DNA of 33,452 bases, taken from contig NZ_JAIEFA010000083.1 in the NCBI RefSeq assembly GCF_029067145.1, positions 1 through 33,452 on the forward strand, in the 5' to 3' direction. This DNA is from Helicobacter sp. Its GTDB lineage: Bacteria; Campylobacterota; Campylobacteria; Campylobacterales; Helicobacteraceae. Positions 22,262-31,120 of the stretch are shown one piece after another. Position 1 is the first letter of the stretch. Every line of letters starts with the position of its first letter. Below the pieces are notes generated by a model. The model did not search any database and had not been told where the DNA came from. It was given only the letters and a program-made list of their open reading frames with translations. The position numbers and the translations under genes were made by a program.

Positions 22262-24310
22262 ATGGAAGACAATAAAACAAATGAAAATTCAAATCGGACA
22301 GAAAATCCTAAAAGAAATCACGAAAACCCTCGTGAAGCCAAAGGAGAAAATAGAGAGAATCGCGAACCAAATAAACGCCGATTTAAACCGCGCAAAACAG
22401 AGGAAGCAAATGGGACAGAAAAACCAAGAAACCCAAGAGCGCAGAATCGCAATCGCCCTAATTCAAGGTTCAAAAAACAGGAAAATGCACAAAATAATGC
22501 AGAGGTAAGAGAGAATCGCCAAAGATTTGACAAAAATTATGGTAACAAAGAAGTCAATGCGTCTAATTTGGAGTTGCGCAAAGCCGTAGAAATCAATGCC
22601 AAAGTGCATAAAAGCGCATTGACATTGCATTCTCAAGTGGAAATTAATCCTAATGGCAAGGTACGCATTACGCCGCTAGGAGGCTTGGGCGAGATTGGCG
22701 GCAATATGACGATTATTGAAACACAAAATAGTGCAATTATTATTGATGCAGGAATGAGTTTCCCTGATGATAGTCTGCACGGGGTGGATATTTTAGTGCC
22801 AGATTTTAGCTACCTTGAAGTGATTAAAGACAAAATTGCGGGGATTATTATTACCCACGCGCACGAAGACCATATCGGCGCAATGCCTTATTTGTTTAAA
22901 AAGTATCAATTTCCCATTTATGGCACGCCTTTACCTTTGGGATTGATTGGCTCAAAGTTTGATGAACACGGACTTAAAAGATTCCGCTCGTTGTTCCGTG
23001 CAGTAGAGAAGCGCAAGCCGATTCAAATCGGAGAATTTGAGATTGAATGGATACATATCACGCATTCTATTGTGGATTCTAGTGCATTAGCAATCAAAAC
23101 AGAAGCGGGTTTGATTTTCCATACAGGAGATTTCAAGATTGACCATACGCCTATTGATGGCTACCCAACGGATTTAAATAGAATCGCCTATTATGGGGAG
23201 CAAGGAGTTTTGTTGCTCCTTAGCGATTCTACAAATTCGCACAAAAGTGGCTACACTCCAAGTGAAGCAAGCGTGGGACCGGCGTTTGATATGCTATTCT
23301 CTCGCGCGAAAGGGCGTGTGATTATGAGCACTTTTAGCTCCAATATCCACCGTGTGTATCAAGCGATTGACCACGGCATTAAATATGGGCGCAAAGTCGC
23401 AGTGATTGGGCGTTCAATGGAGAAAAACCTAGAGATTGCAAGGACTTTAGGCTATATTGAATTACCACAAAATATTTTTATTGAAGCGCACGAGGTGGCA
23501 AAATATGCCGATGAGGAAGTGTTGATTGTTACGACAGGCTCGCAAGGTGAGACGATGAGCGCACTCTATCGTATGGCAACAGACGAACATCGTCATATCA
23601 AGATTAAGCCAAGTGATACGATTATTTTATCCGCTAAGGCGATTCCGGGTAATGAAGGTTCTGTTTCTAATATTTTGAACTTTTTAAATAAAGCAGGGGC
23701 AAAAGTTTATTATCAAGACTTTAGTGAGATTCATACGAGCGGACACGCAGCACAAGAAGAGCAAAAACTAATGTTGCGCCTTGTGAAGCCAAAATTCTTT
23801 TTGCCTGTGCATGGAGAATATAATCATATCCTTAAACACAAAGAAACCGCGATTAGCTGTGGTGTAGAGGAGCGTAATATTTATCTTATGGAAGACGGCG
23901 ACCAAATGGAGATTGCACACAATTATTTGCGCAAAGTGCGAAGTGTGAAAACTGGCAAAACCTATATTGATAATCAAGTCAATGCCACGATTGCAAATGA
24001 TGTGATTTTGGATAGGCAAAATCTAGCAGAAAATGGAATCTTAATTGTGCATTTGGAGTTGAGCAAAGCAAAAAATTCTATTCTCTCTAAGCCACGCATT
24101 CAAAGTATGGGAATCGTTGCAAACAAAGATACAATGGCGTTTAACAAGGAAATTGAGGAATTTTTCAGTCTCTTTGTGAAAAATTGCAAAAAAGAATTGT
24201 ATAACAGCCAAAAAAGTATGGAAAATGAGATAAGAAATGCGCTAAGGAAGTTGATGTTTAAGAAAACGAAGCGGTATCCAACAATTATTCCAATTGTGGA
24301 TTTAAAATAA
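22262..24310 (+). CDS. rnj: ribonuclease J
   Basis: A 682-residue metallo-beta-lactamase/beta-CASP nuclease with 5'-3' exonuclease and endonuclease activity, the main mRNA-decay enzyme in Helicobacter, where it works with the helicase RhpA. Zinc ligands lie in ITHAHEDHIGAMPY (HxHxDH at about residues 199-204), and beta-CASP motifs include SDSTNSHKSGYTPSE, STFSSNIHRVYQA and HTSGHAAQEEQK. The first roughly 130 residues form a low-complexity Asn/Arg/Glu/Lys-rich extension before KVRITPLGGLGEIGGN; such an extension is characteristic of Helicobacter RNase J and absent from Bacillus RNase J1. GGCGGAAG precedes the ATG. It ends shortly before a strong terminator. Confidence 0.96.
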   Translation: MEDNKTNENSNRTENPKRNHENPREAKGENRENREPNKRRFKPRKTEEANGTEKPRNPRAQNRNRPNSRFKKQENAQNNAEVRENRQRFDKNYGNKEVNASNLELRKAVEINAKVHKSALTLHSQVEINPNGKVRITPLGGLGEIGGNMTIIETQNSAIIIDAGMSFPDDSLHGVDILVPDFSYLEVIKDKIAGIIITHAHEDHIGAMPYLFKKYQFPIYGTPLPLGLIGSKFDEHGLKRFRSLFRAVEKRKPIQIGEFEIEWIHITHSIVDSSALAIKTEAGLIFHTGDFKIDHTPIDGYPTDLNRIAYYGEQGVLLLLSDSTNSHKSGYTPSEASVGPAFDMLFSRAKGRVIMSTFSSNIHRVYQAIDHGIKYGRKVAVIGRSMEKNLEIARTLGYIELPQNIFIEAHEVAKYADEEVLIVTTGSQGETMSALYRMATDEHRHIKIKPSDTIILSAKAIPGNEGSVSNILNFLNKAGAKVYYQDFSEIHTSGHAAQEEQKLMLRLVKPKFFLPVHGEYNHILKHKETAISCGVEERNIYLMEDGDQMEIAHNYLRKVRSVKTGKTYIDNQVNATIANDVILDRQNLAENGILIVHLELSKAKNSILSKPRIQSMGIVANKDTMAFNKEIEEFFSLFVKNCKKELYNSQKSMENEIRNALRKLMFKKTKRYPTIIPIVDLK

Positions 24311-24326
24311 ATTACTTCTGCTATGG

Positions 24327-24354
24327 GGTTTAGATTGTGGAATCTAAACCTTTT
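24327..24354 (+). terminator. intrinsic terminator after rnj
   Basis: A perfect ten-base-pair stem GGTTTAGATT-GTGG-AATCTAAACC (24327-24350) followed by TTTT, 16 bases after the rnj stop and just before the convergent SLAC1-type gene end. The stem is palindromic, so it might also slow transcripts coming from the other side, but no T-run follows in that direction. Confidence 0.8.
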
Positions 24355-24358
24355 GCGT

Positions 24359-25390
24359 TTATTCCTCTAGCACACAGATTTCTCTTTGTTTGATTGCAAG
24401 CAAAGTGCGGAATCCGACAATTAGCACAATTATGCTACTTAATACAATGCCAAAAATCCCTAAAAATGCGTAGAATAACGAACCGCCTAGGGAATAAAGC
24501 TCTAATGCGCAGAGCGTCCAAGCGGCAGTTGGAAAGGTGAAAGCCCACCAAGAAAGTGCGAATTTTAATTCTTTAAAGATTCCAAAAAGACTAATCATCA
24601 AAAGCATAAAAAACAATGCCACACTAAAGCTTGCACTTGCGATTCCATAGAGGCTAGCAATAGAGGCATAGTCTTTAAATAAAAGAAGTATATCCAAAGC
24701 AAAGACACTAGGTGGCGCGATGAAAATAAATAAAGTCGGAGAGAGTTTTTGTGGCAAATGTTCTCCAAAAATGAGGCGAATCAAAAGTGCAGCATTGAGC
24801 AAAATCCAAAAGAAACTGCCCACTCCAAAATAAAAAACTAAGATTTCAAAAGGAATCCAAGCCATTTTTGCATTCAAATTCATTCCAGCAAGCGGCACAA
24901 TGAGATTCCCAACGATAGGAATAAACCAAGCAGGATTTGCCATTTTTTGTTCTAAGGCGTGGAGAAACCAGAATCGCACAACATAAAGACTGAGAATCAG
25001 TTGCAAAAAAGCACTAATATAAAAAATAATAAGCGCAAGCCATAAGGGAATAAAGTGTAAAATTAGCATTAAGACAATCAAAAGAGAGACACAAACAGCA
25101 GAGAAAAAATTAATGCGCACAGGGTGTTTTAGCTCTTTTGAAAATGCGGGGTAATGCCGAATGATTTTTGCAAGATAAAGGATGCTGATTCCACATAGCA
25201 AAAAAACACTAAAAAAAGAAAGTGCGGTAAGAAGCCACGAAAGATTCACTTCTAATTCAAAGATTCTAATCGTTTTGCTAACCACAAGCGTAAGTCCGCC
25301 AATGCCCATAACAGAAGCAAAAAACATAATAGGAAAATGTAAAAGCCAATTTCTAGAATCAATCGTCGGCTCTATTTTTGGGGTATTCAT
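24359..25390 (-). CDS. SLAC1/TehA family anion channel or transporter
   Basis: A 343-residue integral membrane protein with about ten helices. Family marks are HFPIMFFASVMGIGGLTLV at the start, NPAWFIPIVGNLIVPLAG in the middle, ILVFYFGVGSFFWILLNA, and WWAFTFPTAAWTLCALEL near the end; repeated helical hairpins fit the SLAC1/TehA (TDT) fold, in which a central Phe gates the pore. Bacterial members are annotated as tellurite-resistance or C4-dicarboxylate exporters, and the natural substrate is unclear. The gene is separated from asparaginase by 96 bases, containing a terminator hairpin for the latter, so it probably has its own promoter. Confidence 0.85.
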   Translation of the reverse strand: MNTPKIEPTIDSRNWLLHFPIMFFASVMGIGGLTLVVSKTIRIFELEVNLSWLLTALSFFSVFLLCGISILYLAKIIRHYPAFSKELKHPVRINFFSAVCVSLLIVLMLILHFIPLWLALIIFYISAFLQLILSLYVVRFWFLHALEQKMANPAWFIPIVGNLIVPLAGMNLNAKMAWIPFEILVFYFGVGSFFWILLNAALLIRLIFGEHLPQKLSPTLFIFIAPPSVFALDILLLFKDYASIASLYGIASASFSVALFFMLLMISLFGIFKELKFALSWWAFTFPTAAWTLCALELYSLGGSLFYAFLGIFGIVLSSIIVLIVGFRTLLAIKQREICVLEE

Positions 25391-25458
25391 TATAAGCCTT
25401 TTTGGAGAAAAATATCTTTAGCCTACGAATCGCAAGAATCACATTGTAGGAATTTTGA

Positions 25459-25485
25459 CTTGCAATGGGGCGAACCCCATACAAG
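25459..25485 (-). terminator. hairpin directly after ansB
   Basis: On the minus strand CTTG-T-ATGGGG-TTCG-CCCCAT-TG-CAAG forms a long stem with a TTCG loop, one base after the asparaginase stop. The following bases (TCAAAATTCC) are only modestly T-rich, so termination may be partial, or the hairpin may protect the 3' end. Confidence 0.6.
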
Positions 25486-25486
25486 A

Positions 25487-26536
25487 TTAATAAAGGTCAA
25501 AGTATTTTTGGATTTCTTTTGGATTGTTTGTTTTTGTAAGTGCCAACATTAAAAGAACCCTTGCTTTTTGAGGATTGAGATTGTTTGCGCTAATGAAGCC
25601 TTGTTGGATTTCTTCCTCACTTAGGGGGACTAAGCCAGAGCCAACGCGTGAGCTTTTTGCCACTACAAGTTTCTTCTGTGAAAGAAGCTCAATTAGATAG
25701 TTTTTTTGATTTTCGTGAATGCTACCTGCTCCACTTCCTGCGACAACTAATCCTTTTGCACCTGCGTTTAAAAAGGCTTCTACTGCGACTTTTGAGCCAT
25801 CGTTAGAATAAGTATAGACAATATCTACTTTAGGCAATTCTTTTAAGCCTCTAACGCTAAAAGGAGAATTCTTTGTGTGTGCTTTGACGCTAAGAGAGTT
25901 AAAAAACACTTTACCATCTACGATATAGCCGATTTCTCCGCTATTGGGAGCTTTAAAGGTTTCAACATTTAGTGTATGGGTTTTGCTTACTTCTCTTGCG
26001 CTATAAATTTTGTCATTAATCGCCACCATTACGCCTTTGTTTCTAGCGTTTTTGTCTCCTGCAAGTGCAACTGCATTATAAAGGTTTTTAGGTCCATCTG
26101 CGCTAATAGCAGTTGCAGGTCTCATTGCTCCTGTTAAAACGACAGGTTTATTACTTTTTACCACAAGATTTAAAAAGTAAGCGGTTTCTTCCATTGTGTC
26201 TGTTCCGTGTGTGATGACGATTCCATCTACATTGGAGCTTGACAAAAGAGAATTGACTTTGTTTGCAAGTGTAAGCCAAACTTGGTCTGTCATATTAGAG
26301 CTATCAATATTTGCCACTTGCTCGCCACTGATGTTGGCAATATTCTTTAGCTCTGGTACTGCGTTAATAAGCACTTCTATGCCCAAACTGCCTGCTTTGT
26401 AGCCTGTGGTTGCAAGGTCGCTTTTTGCCTCTCCTGCGATTGTTCCACCTGTTGCTAAAATCACGATATTTGGTTTAGCAAACGCCATCATGCTTACTCC
26501 TAGCATAAGCAAAATTCCAAAAAACAATTTTTTCAT
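25487..26536 (-). CDS. ansB: periplasmic type II L-asparaginase
   Basis: A 349-residue secreted enzyme hydrolysing asparagine (and more slowly glutamine) to aspartate and ammonia. Residues 1-20 form a signal peptide ending AFA-K. The nucleophile is Thr32 in ATGGTIAG, the second catalytic pair Thr112-Asp113 lies in THGTDTMEET, and VVLTGAMRP is the third family motif. Length and secretion agree with type II. In Helicobacter and Campylobacter this enzyme feeds amino-acid uptake and affects host lymphocytes. GGAG lies upstream of the ATG, with a TATAAT (plus 26568-26573) 32 bases before the start. The hairpin immediately downstream ends the unit. Confidence 0.96.
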   Translation of the reverse strand: MKKLFFGILLMLGVSMMAFAKPNIVILATGGTIAGEAKSDLATTGYKAGSLGIEVLINAVPELKNIANISGEQVANIDSSNMTDQVWLTLANKVNSLLSSSNVDGIVITHGTDTMEETAYFLNLVVKSNKPVVLTGAMRPATAISADGPKNLYNAVALAGDKNARNKGVMVAINDKIYSAREVSKTHTLNVETFKAPNSGEIGYIVDGKVFFNSLSVKAHTKNSPFSVRGLKELPKVDIVYTYSNDGSKVAVEAFLNAGAKGLVVAGSGAGSIHENQKNYLIELLSQKKLVVAKSSRVGSGLVPLSEEEIQQGFISANNLNPQKARVLLMLALTKTNNPKEIQKYFDLY

Positions 26537-26567
26537 TTTTACTCCTTGAAAATTAAAAGTCCTTGTA

Positions 26568-26573
26568 ATTATA
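26568..26573 (-). promoter_or_regulatory. -10 element of ansB
   Basis: Reading the minus strand, a perfect TATAAT lies 31 bases upstream of the ansB ATG. The AAGGAG ribosome site falls between. It and the opposing -10 at 26654 share the 161-base divergent gap with the chemoreceptor gene. Confidence 0.55.
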
Positions 26574-26653
26574 TCAAAGTTGTTATGAAAATATTTTAAA
26601 GCAATCCTTCTTTTAAGGTGATAAAATCACATAGCTTTAATTGTTGTTTAAGA

Positions 26654-26659
26654 TATAAT
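26654..26659 (+). promoter_or_regulatory. -10 element of chemoreceptor gene
   Basis: A perfect TATAAT 38 bases before the ATG at 26698, followed by AAGGAG as ribosome site. This is a sigma-80 type site; I see no convincing sigma-28 (GCCGATAA-like) or sigma-54 pattern. Confidence 0.5.
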
Positions 26660-26697
26660 ATTAAGAGGTTAAGAGAATAACAAGGCAAGGAGCAACA

Positions 26698-28761
26698 ATG
26701 TTACAGGCTTTATTAAGAGTAAATGATGTGAGTTTAAAGTTTAAAATTATTTTTGCAAGTTTTGCAGTAGCTCTCGTAGGACTTGCTTTGGTTGTGATAT
26801 TGGTGGGAAATAAAAACTTTGATTTTGCGAAGGAAACAACAACAAATTATGCGCAAGCTACACTTAAAAATCAGGCGAGAACTTTAGAGGGTAAAATCAA
26901 TTTAGGTTTTGAAAATGCCGCAAATCTTGCTATTTTGGCTAACGAAAGTTTGCAGAATCTAAGAACTCAAAACACTAACTCTCTTTGCGATTCTTACTGC
27001 TCTACAATGTTAAATGGTTATTTAAAAACAATCATAAGCCAAAACAATCTCTATCAAGCCGCATTTATTAGATTTTTTAATGGTGAGGTTTATACCACTT
27101 CTTCTAATCCCCAAAATATCTTGGAATCTCTTAAGACAAATGAAATCAACGCATTGTTTAAGGGCAACAATACACAGGCAATTTTCATACCCAAGTTAAA
27201 GCCAAAGCCAAAAGATAGTGCAGATAAAACTCCTCTCTACGCCCCTGTTTATTTGTTGAATAAAATTATTTATAACTCTCAAACTATCGGGATTAGTGGG
27301 ATTGTATTTGATTTAAAGAAATTGGGCGAAGAAATCAAGCAAATTAAAATCTTAGAAAGCGGTTTTGTCGTCCTTCTTTCTCAAGATAGCGTGGTTTTGC
27401 ACCATAAGTTTTTCCATACTTTTAATCGTGAAATGGCAAATGTAGATAAGGGTGCAAATGAGTATTTGAAAGAAGCTTTATTGGGCAAAGAGATTATCTT
27501 TGATAGAATCAGCCCTAATACCAAAGCACCGATTACAACGATTATGGAACCCCTTACGCTCGGCACAAACAATAATACGATTCGTTGGGTAGTGTTTGCA
27601 AATATTCCCTTAGAGGAAATGTTAAAAGTCGCTAAAGGGAATCGTAATTTTGCAGCAATGATTTCTTTGTTTGTTTTGATACTTATCTGTGTTGTAATGT
27701 ATCTCGTGGGGCATATTATTTATAAGCGGTTAAATCTAATAAAGACCGGCTTGCAGGAATTTTTTGATTATTTAAACAACAAGCGCAACGATTTCCAAGA
27801 TATTCCCCTTGTTTGTAAAGATGAGTTAGGCATAATGGGTAAAGTTATTAATCAAAATGCTAAAAATATCAAGCTTGATTTAGAAAAAGACCAAATTGCT
27901 ATTAAGGAATCTTTGCAGGTTGTTGCCAAAGTAGAGCAGGGAGATTTGAGAGCGCGTATTGAAGCCAATCCAAACAATCCAAACCTTTTGGAATTAAAAA
28001 AGGTTTTAAATACAATGCTAGATTCTTTGCAACACCACATTGGCTCTAATCTCCAAAGCATTGCAAAGGTGCATCAATCCTTTGCCCAATTGGATTTCAC
28101 ACAATCCTTAGAGAATCCAAAAGGAGAAGTGGAAATCATTACCAATAAGCTAGGAGAAGAAGTCGCTAAAATGCTTCGTTTTAGTGCAGAATGCTCTAAC
28201 ACTTTACACAAAAAAAGCAATGATTTAAAGAACTTTTTAGTCAATCTTGCAAAGCAGTCTGATTTGCAAACACAATCTTTACGGGATAGCTCACAAACAA
28301 TGTCCAAGATTTCGCAAGATATGCAAGATAGTAACACAATGATTAAAGAAGTGGCAAGACAAAGCGATGAGATTAAAAATATTTTGAAAATTATCCAAGA
28401 CATTGCAGACCAAACCAATCTCCTAGCTCTTAATGCCGCAATTGAAGCAGCGCGTGCTGGAGAACACGGAAGGGGCTTTGCGGTTGTTGCCGATGAAGTC
28501 CGAAAGCTCGCCGAACGCACAGGCAAAAGCTTAAGTGAGATTGAGGCTTATACAAATACGCTTGTGCAGTCCATCAATCAAACAGGCGATAACATCAATC
28601 ATCAGGCAAGCGCAATGGAGGCAATCACGAATTCTATTGCCGAAGTGGAGCAAATCACGCAGCAAAACAATCAAATTGCCAAAGAAGTTAGCGCAATTGG
28701 TCAAGATGTTGCGAAGTTAGCCGACGCAATCTTGGAGGATATTAGCACGAAAAAGTATTAA
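26698..28761 (+). CDS. methyl-accepting chemotaxis protein with Cache-like sensor
   Basis: A 687-residue transmembrane chemoreceptor. A first helix (about residues 17-38), a periplasmic sensor of about 280 residues with Cache-type features (ILESGFVVLLSQDSVVLHH), a second helix (about residues 319-343, ISLFVLILICVVMYLVG), then a HAMP-like linker and a long cytoplasmic signalling hairpin. The conserved tip is LNAAIEAARAGEHGRGFAVV with VADEVRKLAERT (about residues 576-607), which binds CheA and CheW. Its ligand cannot be read from sequence. The C-terminus ends in TKKY without the CheR-binding pentapeptide of E. coli Tsr/Tar. It stands alone between divergent ansB and convergent uvrB, only 16 bases from the latter. 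Confidence 0.93.
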   Translation: MLQALLRVNDVSLKFKIIFASFAVALVGLALVVILVGNKNFDFAKETTTNYAQATLKNQARTLEGKINLGFENAANLAILANESLQNLRTQNTNSLCDSYCSTMLNGYLKTIISQNNLYQAAFIRFFNGEVYTTSSNPQNILESLKTNEINALFKGNNTQAIFIPKLKPKPKDSADKTPLYAPVYLLNKIIYNSQTIGISGIVFDLKKLGEEIKQIKILESGFVVLLSQDSVVLHHKFFHTFNREMANVDKGANEYLKEALLGKEIIFDRISPNTKAPITTIMEPLTLGTNNNTIRWVVFANIPLEEMLKVAKGNRNFAAMISLFVLILICVVMYLVGHIIYKRLNLIKTGLQEFFDYLNNKRNDFQDIPLVCKDELGIMGKVINQNAKNIKLDLEKDQIAIKESLQVVAKVEQGDLRARIEANPNNPNLLELKKVLNTMLDSLQHHIGSNLQSIAKVHQSFAQLDFTQSLENPKGEVEIITNKLGEEVAKMLRFSAECSNTLHKKSNDLKNFLVNLAKQSDLQTQSLRDSSQTMSKISQDMQDSNTMIKEVARQSDEIKNILKIIQDIADQTNLLALNAAIEAARAGEHGRGFAVVADEVRKLAERTGKSLSEIEAYTNTLVQSINQTGDNINHQASAMEAITNSIAEVEQITQQNNQIAKEVSAIGQDVAKLADAILEDISTKKY

Positions 28762-28777
28762 GGATACTTAGGCGATT

Positions 28778-30751
28778 CTACATTGTGCGGAGTTTGGTTA
28801 TTTCATCACGCAATCTTGCTGCTTCCTCAAACTCTAGTCTTTTCGCCGCTTCGTGCATTTGTTTGCTTAACTCCTTGACAAGCTTTTCTCGTTCGCTTTT
28901 GGGCATTTTGTCTTTGCTTTTCTTTGCTTTTTCGTAAAGGATTCCTAAATCTTGGTTTTTCAAATCCTCATCAAGTTTTCTTGAAACGCTTTGTGGCGTA
29001 ATGTTATGTGCCTTGTTGTATGCTTCTTGCTTGTTTCTACGATAGTCTGTAATCTCCATAGCCTTTTGCATAGAGGGGGTGATTTTATCCGCAAAGAGCA
29101 ACACATGTCCATTGAGATTCCTTGCCGCACGTCCCATTGTCTGAATCAGACTTGTTTCGCTGCGCAAAAATCCCTCTTTGTCTGCGTCTAAAATCGCAAT
29201 CAAAGAAACTTCGGGCAAATCCAATCCCTCACGCAACAAATTGATTCCTACTAAAATATCAAATTCTCCCGCCCTTAAAGCGCGAATGATTTGATTGCGT
29301 TCAATAGCGTCAATATCGCTGTGCATATAGCGCACCTTGAGTCCCAAGTCGCTATAATATTTTGTAAGTTCCTCCGCCATTTTTTTTGTAAGTGCAGTTA
29401 CAAGCACGCGCTCGCCTTTGGCAATCACTTCTTTTGCCCTATCATAGAGAATCTCCACTTGCCTATCTACTGCTAGCACTTCATAGGTTGGGTCTAGCAA
29501 GCCGGTGGGTCGGATAAGTTGTTCGGCGGTGTGCGTGCCGCTCAAATCTAGCTCTTTTTGCGCGGGAGTTGCAGAGACAAACAAAAAATGCGGAGCTTTT
29601 TGTATAAATTCCTCGTATTTTAAAGGACGATTATCTAGTGCGCTTGGTAGTCGAAATCCATATTCTACCAAAACTTCTTTGCGGCTTCTATCGCCTGCAT
29701 ACATTCCTCCAAACTGCGGTAAGCTTACGTGGCTTTCATCTACGATAAGCAAATAAGGCTTGTTTTTTTGTGCGAAATAATCTAGCAGAGAATAAGGCGT
29801 TTCGCCCGGTTTTTTGCCTGTTAAATGGCGCGCATAGTTTTCAATGCCCTTGCAGATTCCTGTCGCGCTAATCATTTCCAAATCAAACTCCGTCCGAGAC
29901 TTTAGCCGCTCATATTCCACCATTTTGCCAACAGATTTAAAAAACCCTAACCGCTCCGCAAGCTCTTCTTCAATGCTTTTAATCGCACTTTTTAGCCGTT
30001 CTTCACCCACGATAAAAGGATTTGCCGCATAGAGCACAAAAGATTCTAGCTTTTTGAGCAGTTTTTTATCCACAGAATCTAGCAAGCTCATAGATTCTAA
30101 TTCATCACCAAAAAACTCTAAACGTAAAATTTCGTCCTCGCTATATGCGGGATAGATGTCTATCACTTCACCATTGACGCGAAAATCTCCCCTATCAAAA
30201 AAATTATCGTTGCGTTTATAGCCCATTTCTACAAGGCGCAATAAAAGCGACTTTTGGTGGTATTGCCCGCCTATTTCAAATTTTTCAATCATTTCTAAAT
30301 ACTCACGTGGGTTTCCCAAGCCATAGTTTGCAGAGACAGAGGCAACGACAATGCTATCATCATAGGCAAGCAGGGAAGTAGTTGCACTCAATCGCAGCCT
30401 CTCTAGCTCCTCATTAATGCTAGAATCCTTTTCAATAAACAAATCTTGACGCGGAATATAGGCTTCTGGTTGATAATAATCAAAGTGTGAAATGAAATAC
30501 TCTACATGGTTTTTTGGGAAAAAACCCTTAAACTCGCTATAAAGTTGTGCTGCTAAGGTTTTGTTGTGCGTCATAATGAGGGTGGGAATTTGTAAGGATT
30601 CTATGATGTGCGCCATAGAAAAAGTTTTGCCACTCCCTGTTACGCCAATGAGTGTTTGGTATTGATTGCCTGCTTGAATGAATCTACTAAGCGTTTTAAT
30701 GGCTTCTGGTTGGTCACCAGAGGGTTGAAAAGAAGAATGTAATTGAAACAT
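28778..30751 (-). CDS. uvrB: excinuclease ABC subunit B
   Basis: A 657-residue DNA-damage recognition helicase of nucleotide excision repair. Walker A is GVTGSGKT (residues 36-43), the DNA-gripping beta-hairpin region contains YQPEAYIPRQDLFIEKDSSI, the DEAD-like motif is LLIVDESHVSLPQ, and helicase motifs VSATPAQKEL and QTMGRAARNLNGHV follow. The C-terminal 40 residues form the UVR domain (LEFEEAARLRDEI), which contacts UvrC. Length is normal. AAAAGG precedes the ATG at moderate distance. The gene is monocistronic by appearance and divergent from the ZapB-like gene across 129 bases. Confidence 0.97.
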   Translation of the reverse strand: MFQLHSSFQPSGDQPEAIKTLSRFIQAGNQYQTLIGVTGSGKTFSMAHIIESLQIPTLIMTHNKTLAAQLYSEFKGFFPKNHVEYFISHFDYYQPEAYIPRQDLFIEKDSSINEELERLRLSATTSLLAYDDSIVVASVSANYGLGNPREYLEMIEKFEIGGQYHQKSLLLRLVEMGYKRNDNFFDRGDFRVNGEVIDIYPAYSEDEILRLEFFGDELESMSLLDSVDKKLLKKLESFVLYAANPFIVGEERLKSAIKSIEEELAERLGFFKSVGKMVEYERLKSRTEFDLEMISATGICKGIENYARHLTGKKPGETPYSLLDYFAQKNKPYLLIVDESHVSLPQFGGMYAGDRSRKEVLVEYGFRLPSALDNRPLKYEEFIQKAPHFLFVSATPAQKELDLSGTHTAEQLIRPTGLLDPTYEVLAVDRQVEILYDRAKEVIAKGERVLVTALTKKMAEELTKYYSDLGLKVRYMHSDIDAIERNQIIRALRAGEFDILVGINLLREGLDLPEVSLIAILDADKEGFLRSETSLIQTMGRAARNLNGHVLLFADKITPSMQKAMEITDYRRNKQEAYNKAHNITPQSVSRKLDEDLKNQDLGILYEKAKKSKDKMPKSEREKLVKELSKQMHEAAKRLEFEEAARLRDEITKLRTM

Positions 30752-30843
30752 TAAAAAAGAACCTTTTAAGCAAAATTAAAGCAGAATTTTTGCATAAGAT
30801 TCCTTAGAAATCTTGCGTTTTTCATAAAAAACGTTTAAAATAA

Positions 30844-30852
30844 TGCTAAAAT
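30844..30852 (+). promoter_or_regulatory. extended -10 promoter of the zapB/zapA-like-priA unit
   Basis: TGCTAAAAT is a near-perfect extended -10, 29 bases before the ATG at 30881. Just upstream lies a perfect inverted repeat CGTTTTT-CATA-AAAAACG (30816-30833) and another AAGATT/AATCTT (30796-30814); both could be operator sites or leader structures for the divergent uvrB transcript. Confidence 0.5.
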
Positions 30853-30880
30853 TAAAACCTATTTTTAACTGCAAGGAAAA

Positions 30881-31120
30881 ATGGATATGGAAGAAGCAAA
30901 GAATCTCTCAAGCAAACTCTTAGAAAACATCGACGCGCTAATAGATGAATTGCAAAAACAAAGAGACGAAAACCAATCGTTGCGTCAGCAAATCGTGCTT
31001 TTAAAAGCAGAAAATGAAGCAAAAAATAGCGAGATTAGCTCACTTTATGATGAAATTGGAGCAAAAGAGCGCGAACTAGAAAATGTGCTCAACAAAATTC
31101 AAAATGTTCTTGGTCGCTAA
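30881..31120 (+). CDS. small coiled-coil protein, ZapB-like
   Basis: A 79-residue protein that is almost entirely heptad-patterned coiled coil with Leu, Ile and Val at core positions (LLENIDALIDELQKQRDENQ, then LRQQIVLLKAENEAKN) and a C-terminal LNKIQNVLGR. E. coli ZapB is a coiled coil of about 80 residues with an ALLGR near its end, and short ZapB-like genes precede zapA in several bacteria. The size, the ending and the adjacent ZapA-like gene suggest a Z-ring-associated protein; coiled coils look alike, so this is inference. Its stop shares one base with the next start (TAATG). AAGGA lies close before ATG 30881; ATG 30887 is the alternative start. Confidence 0.6.
   Translation: MDMEEAKNLSSKLLENIDALIDELQKQRDENQSLRQQIVLLKAENEAKNSEISSLYDEIGAKERELENVLNKIQNVLGR

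Noticed and set aside
28074..28526. 150-codon frame antisense to the chemoreceptor
   Set aside because: It lies opposite the most conserved signalling region, so its openness follows from the sense-strand code.
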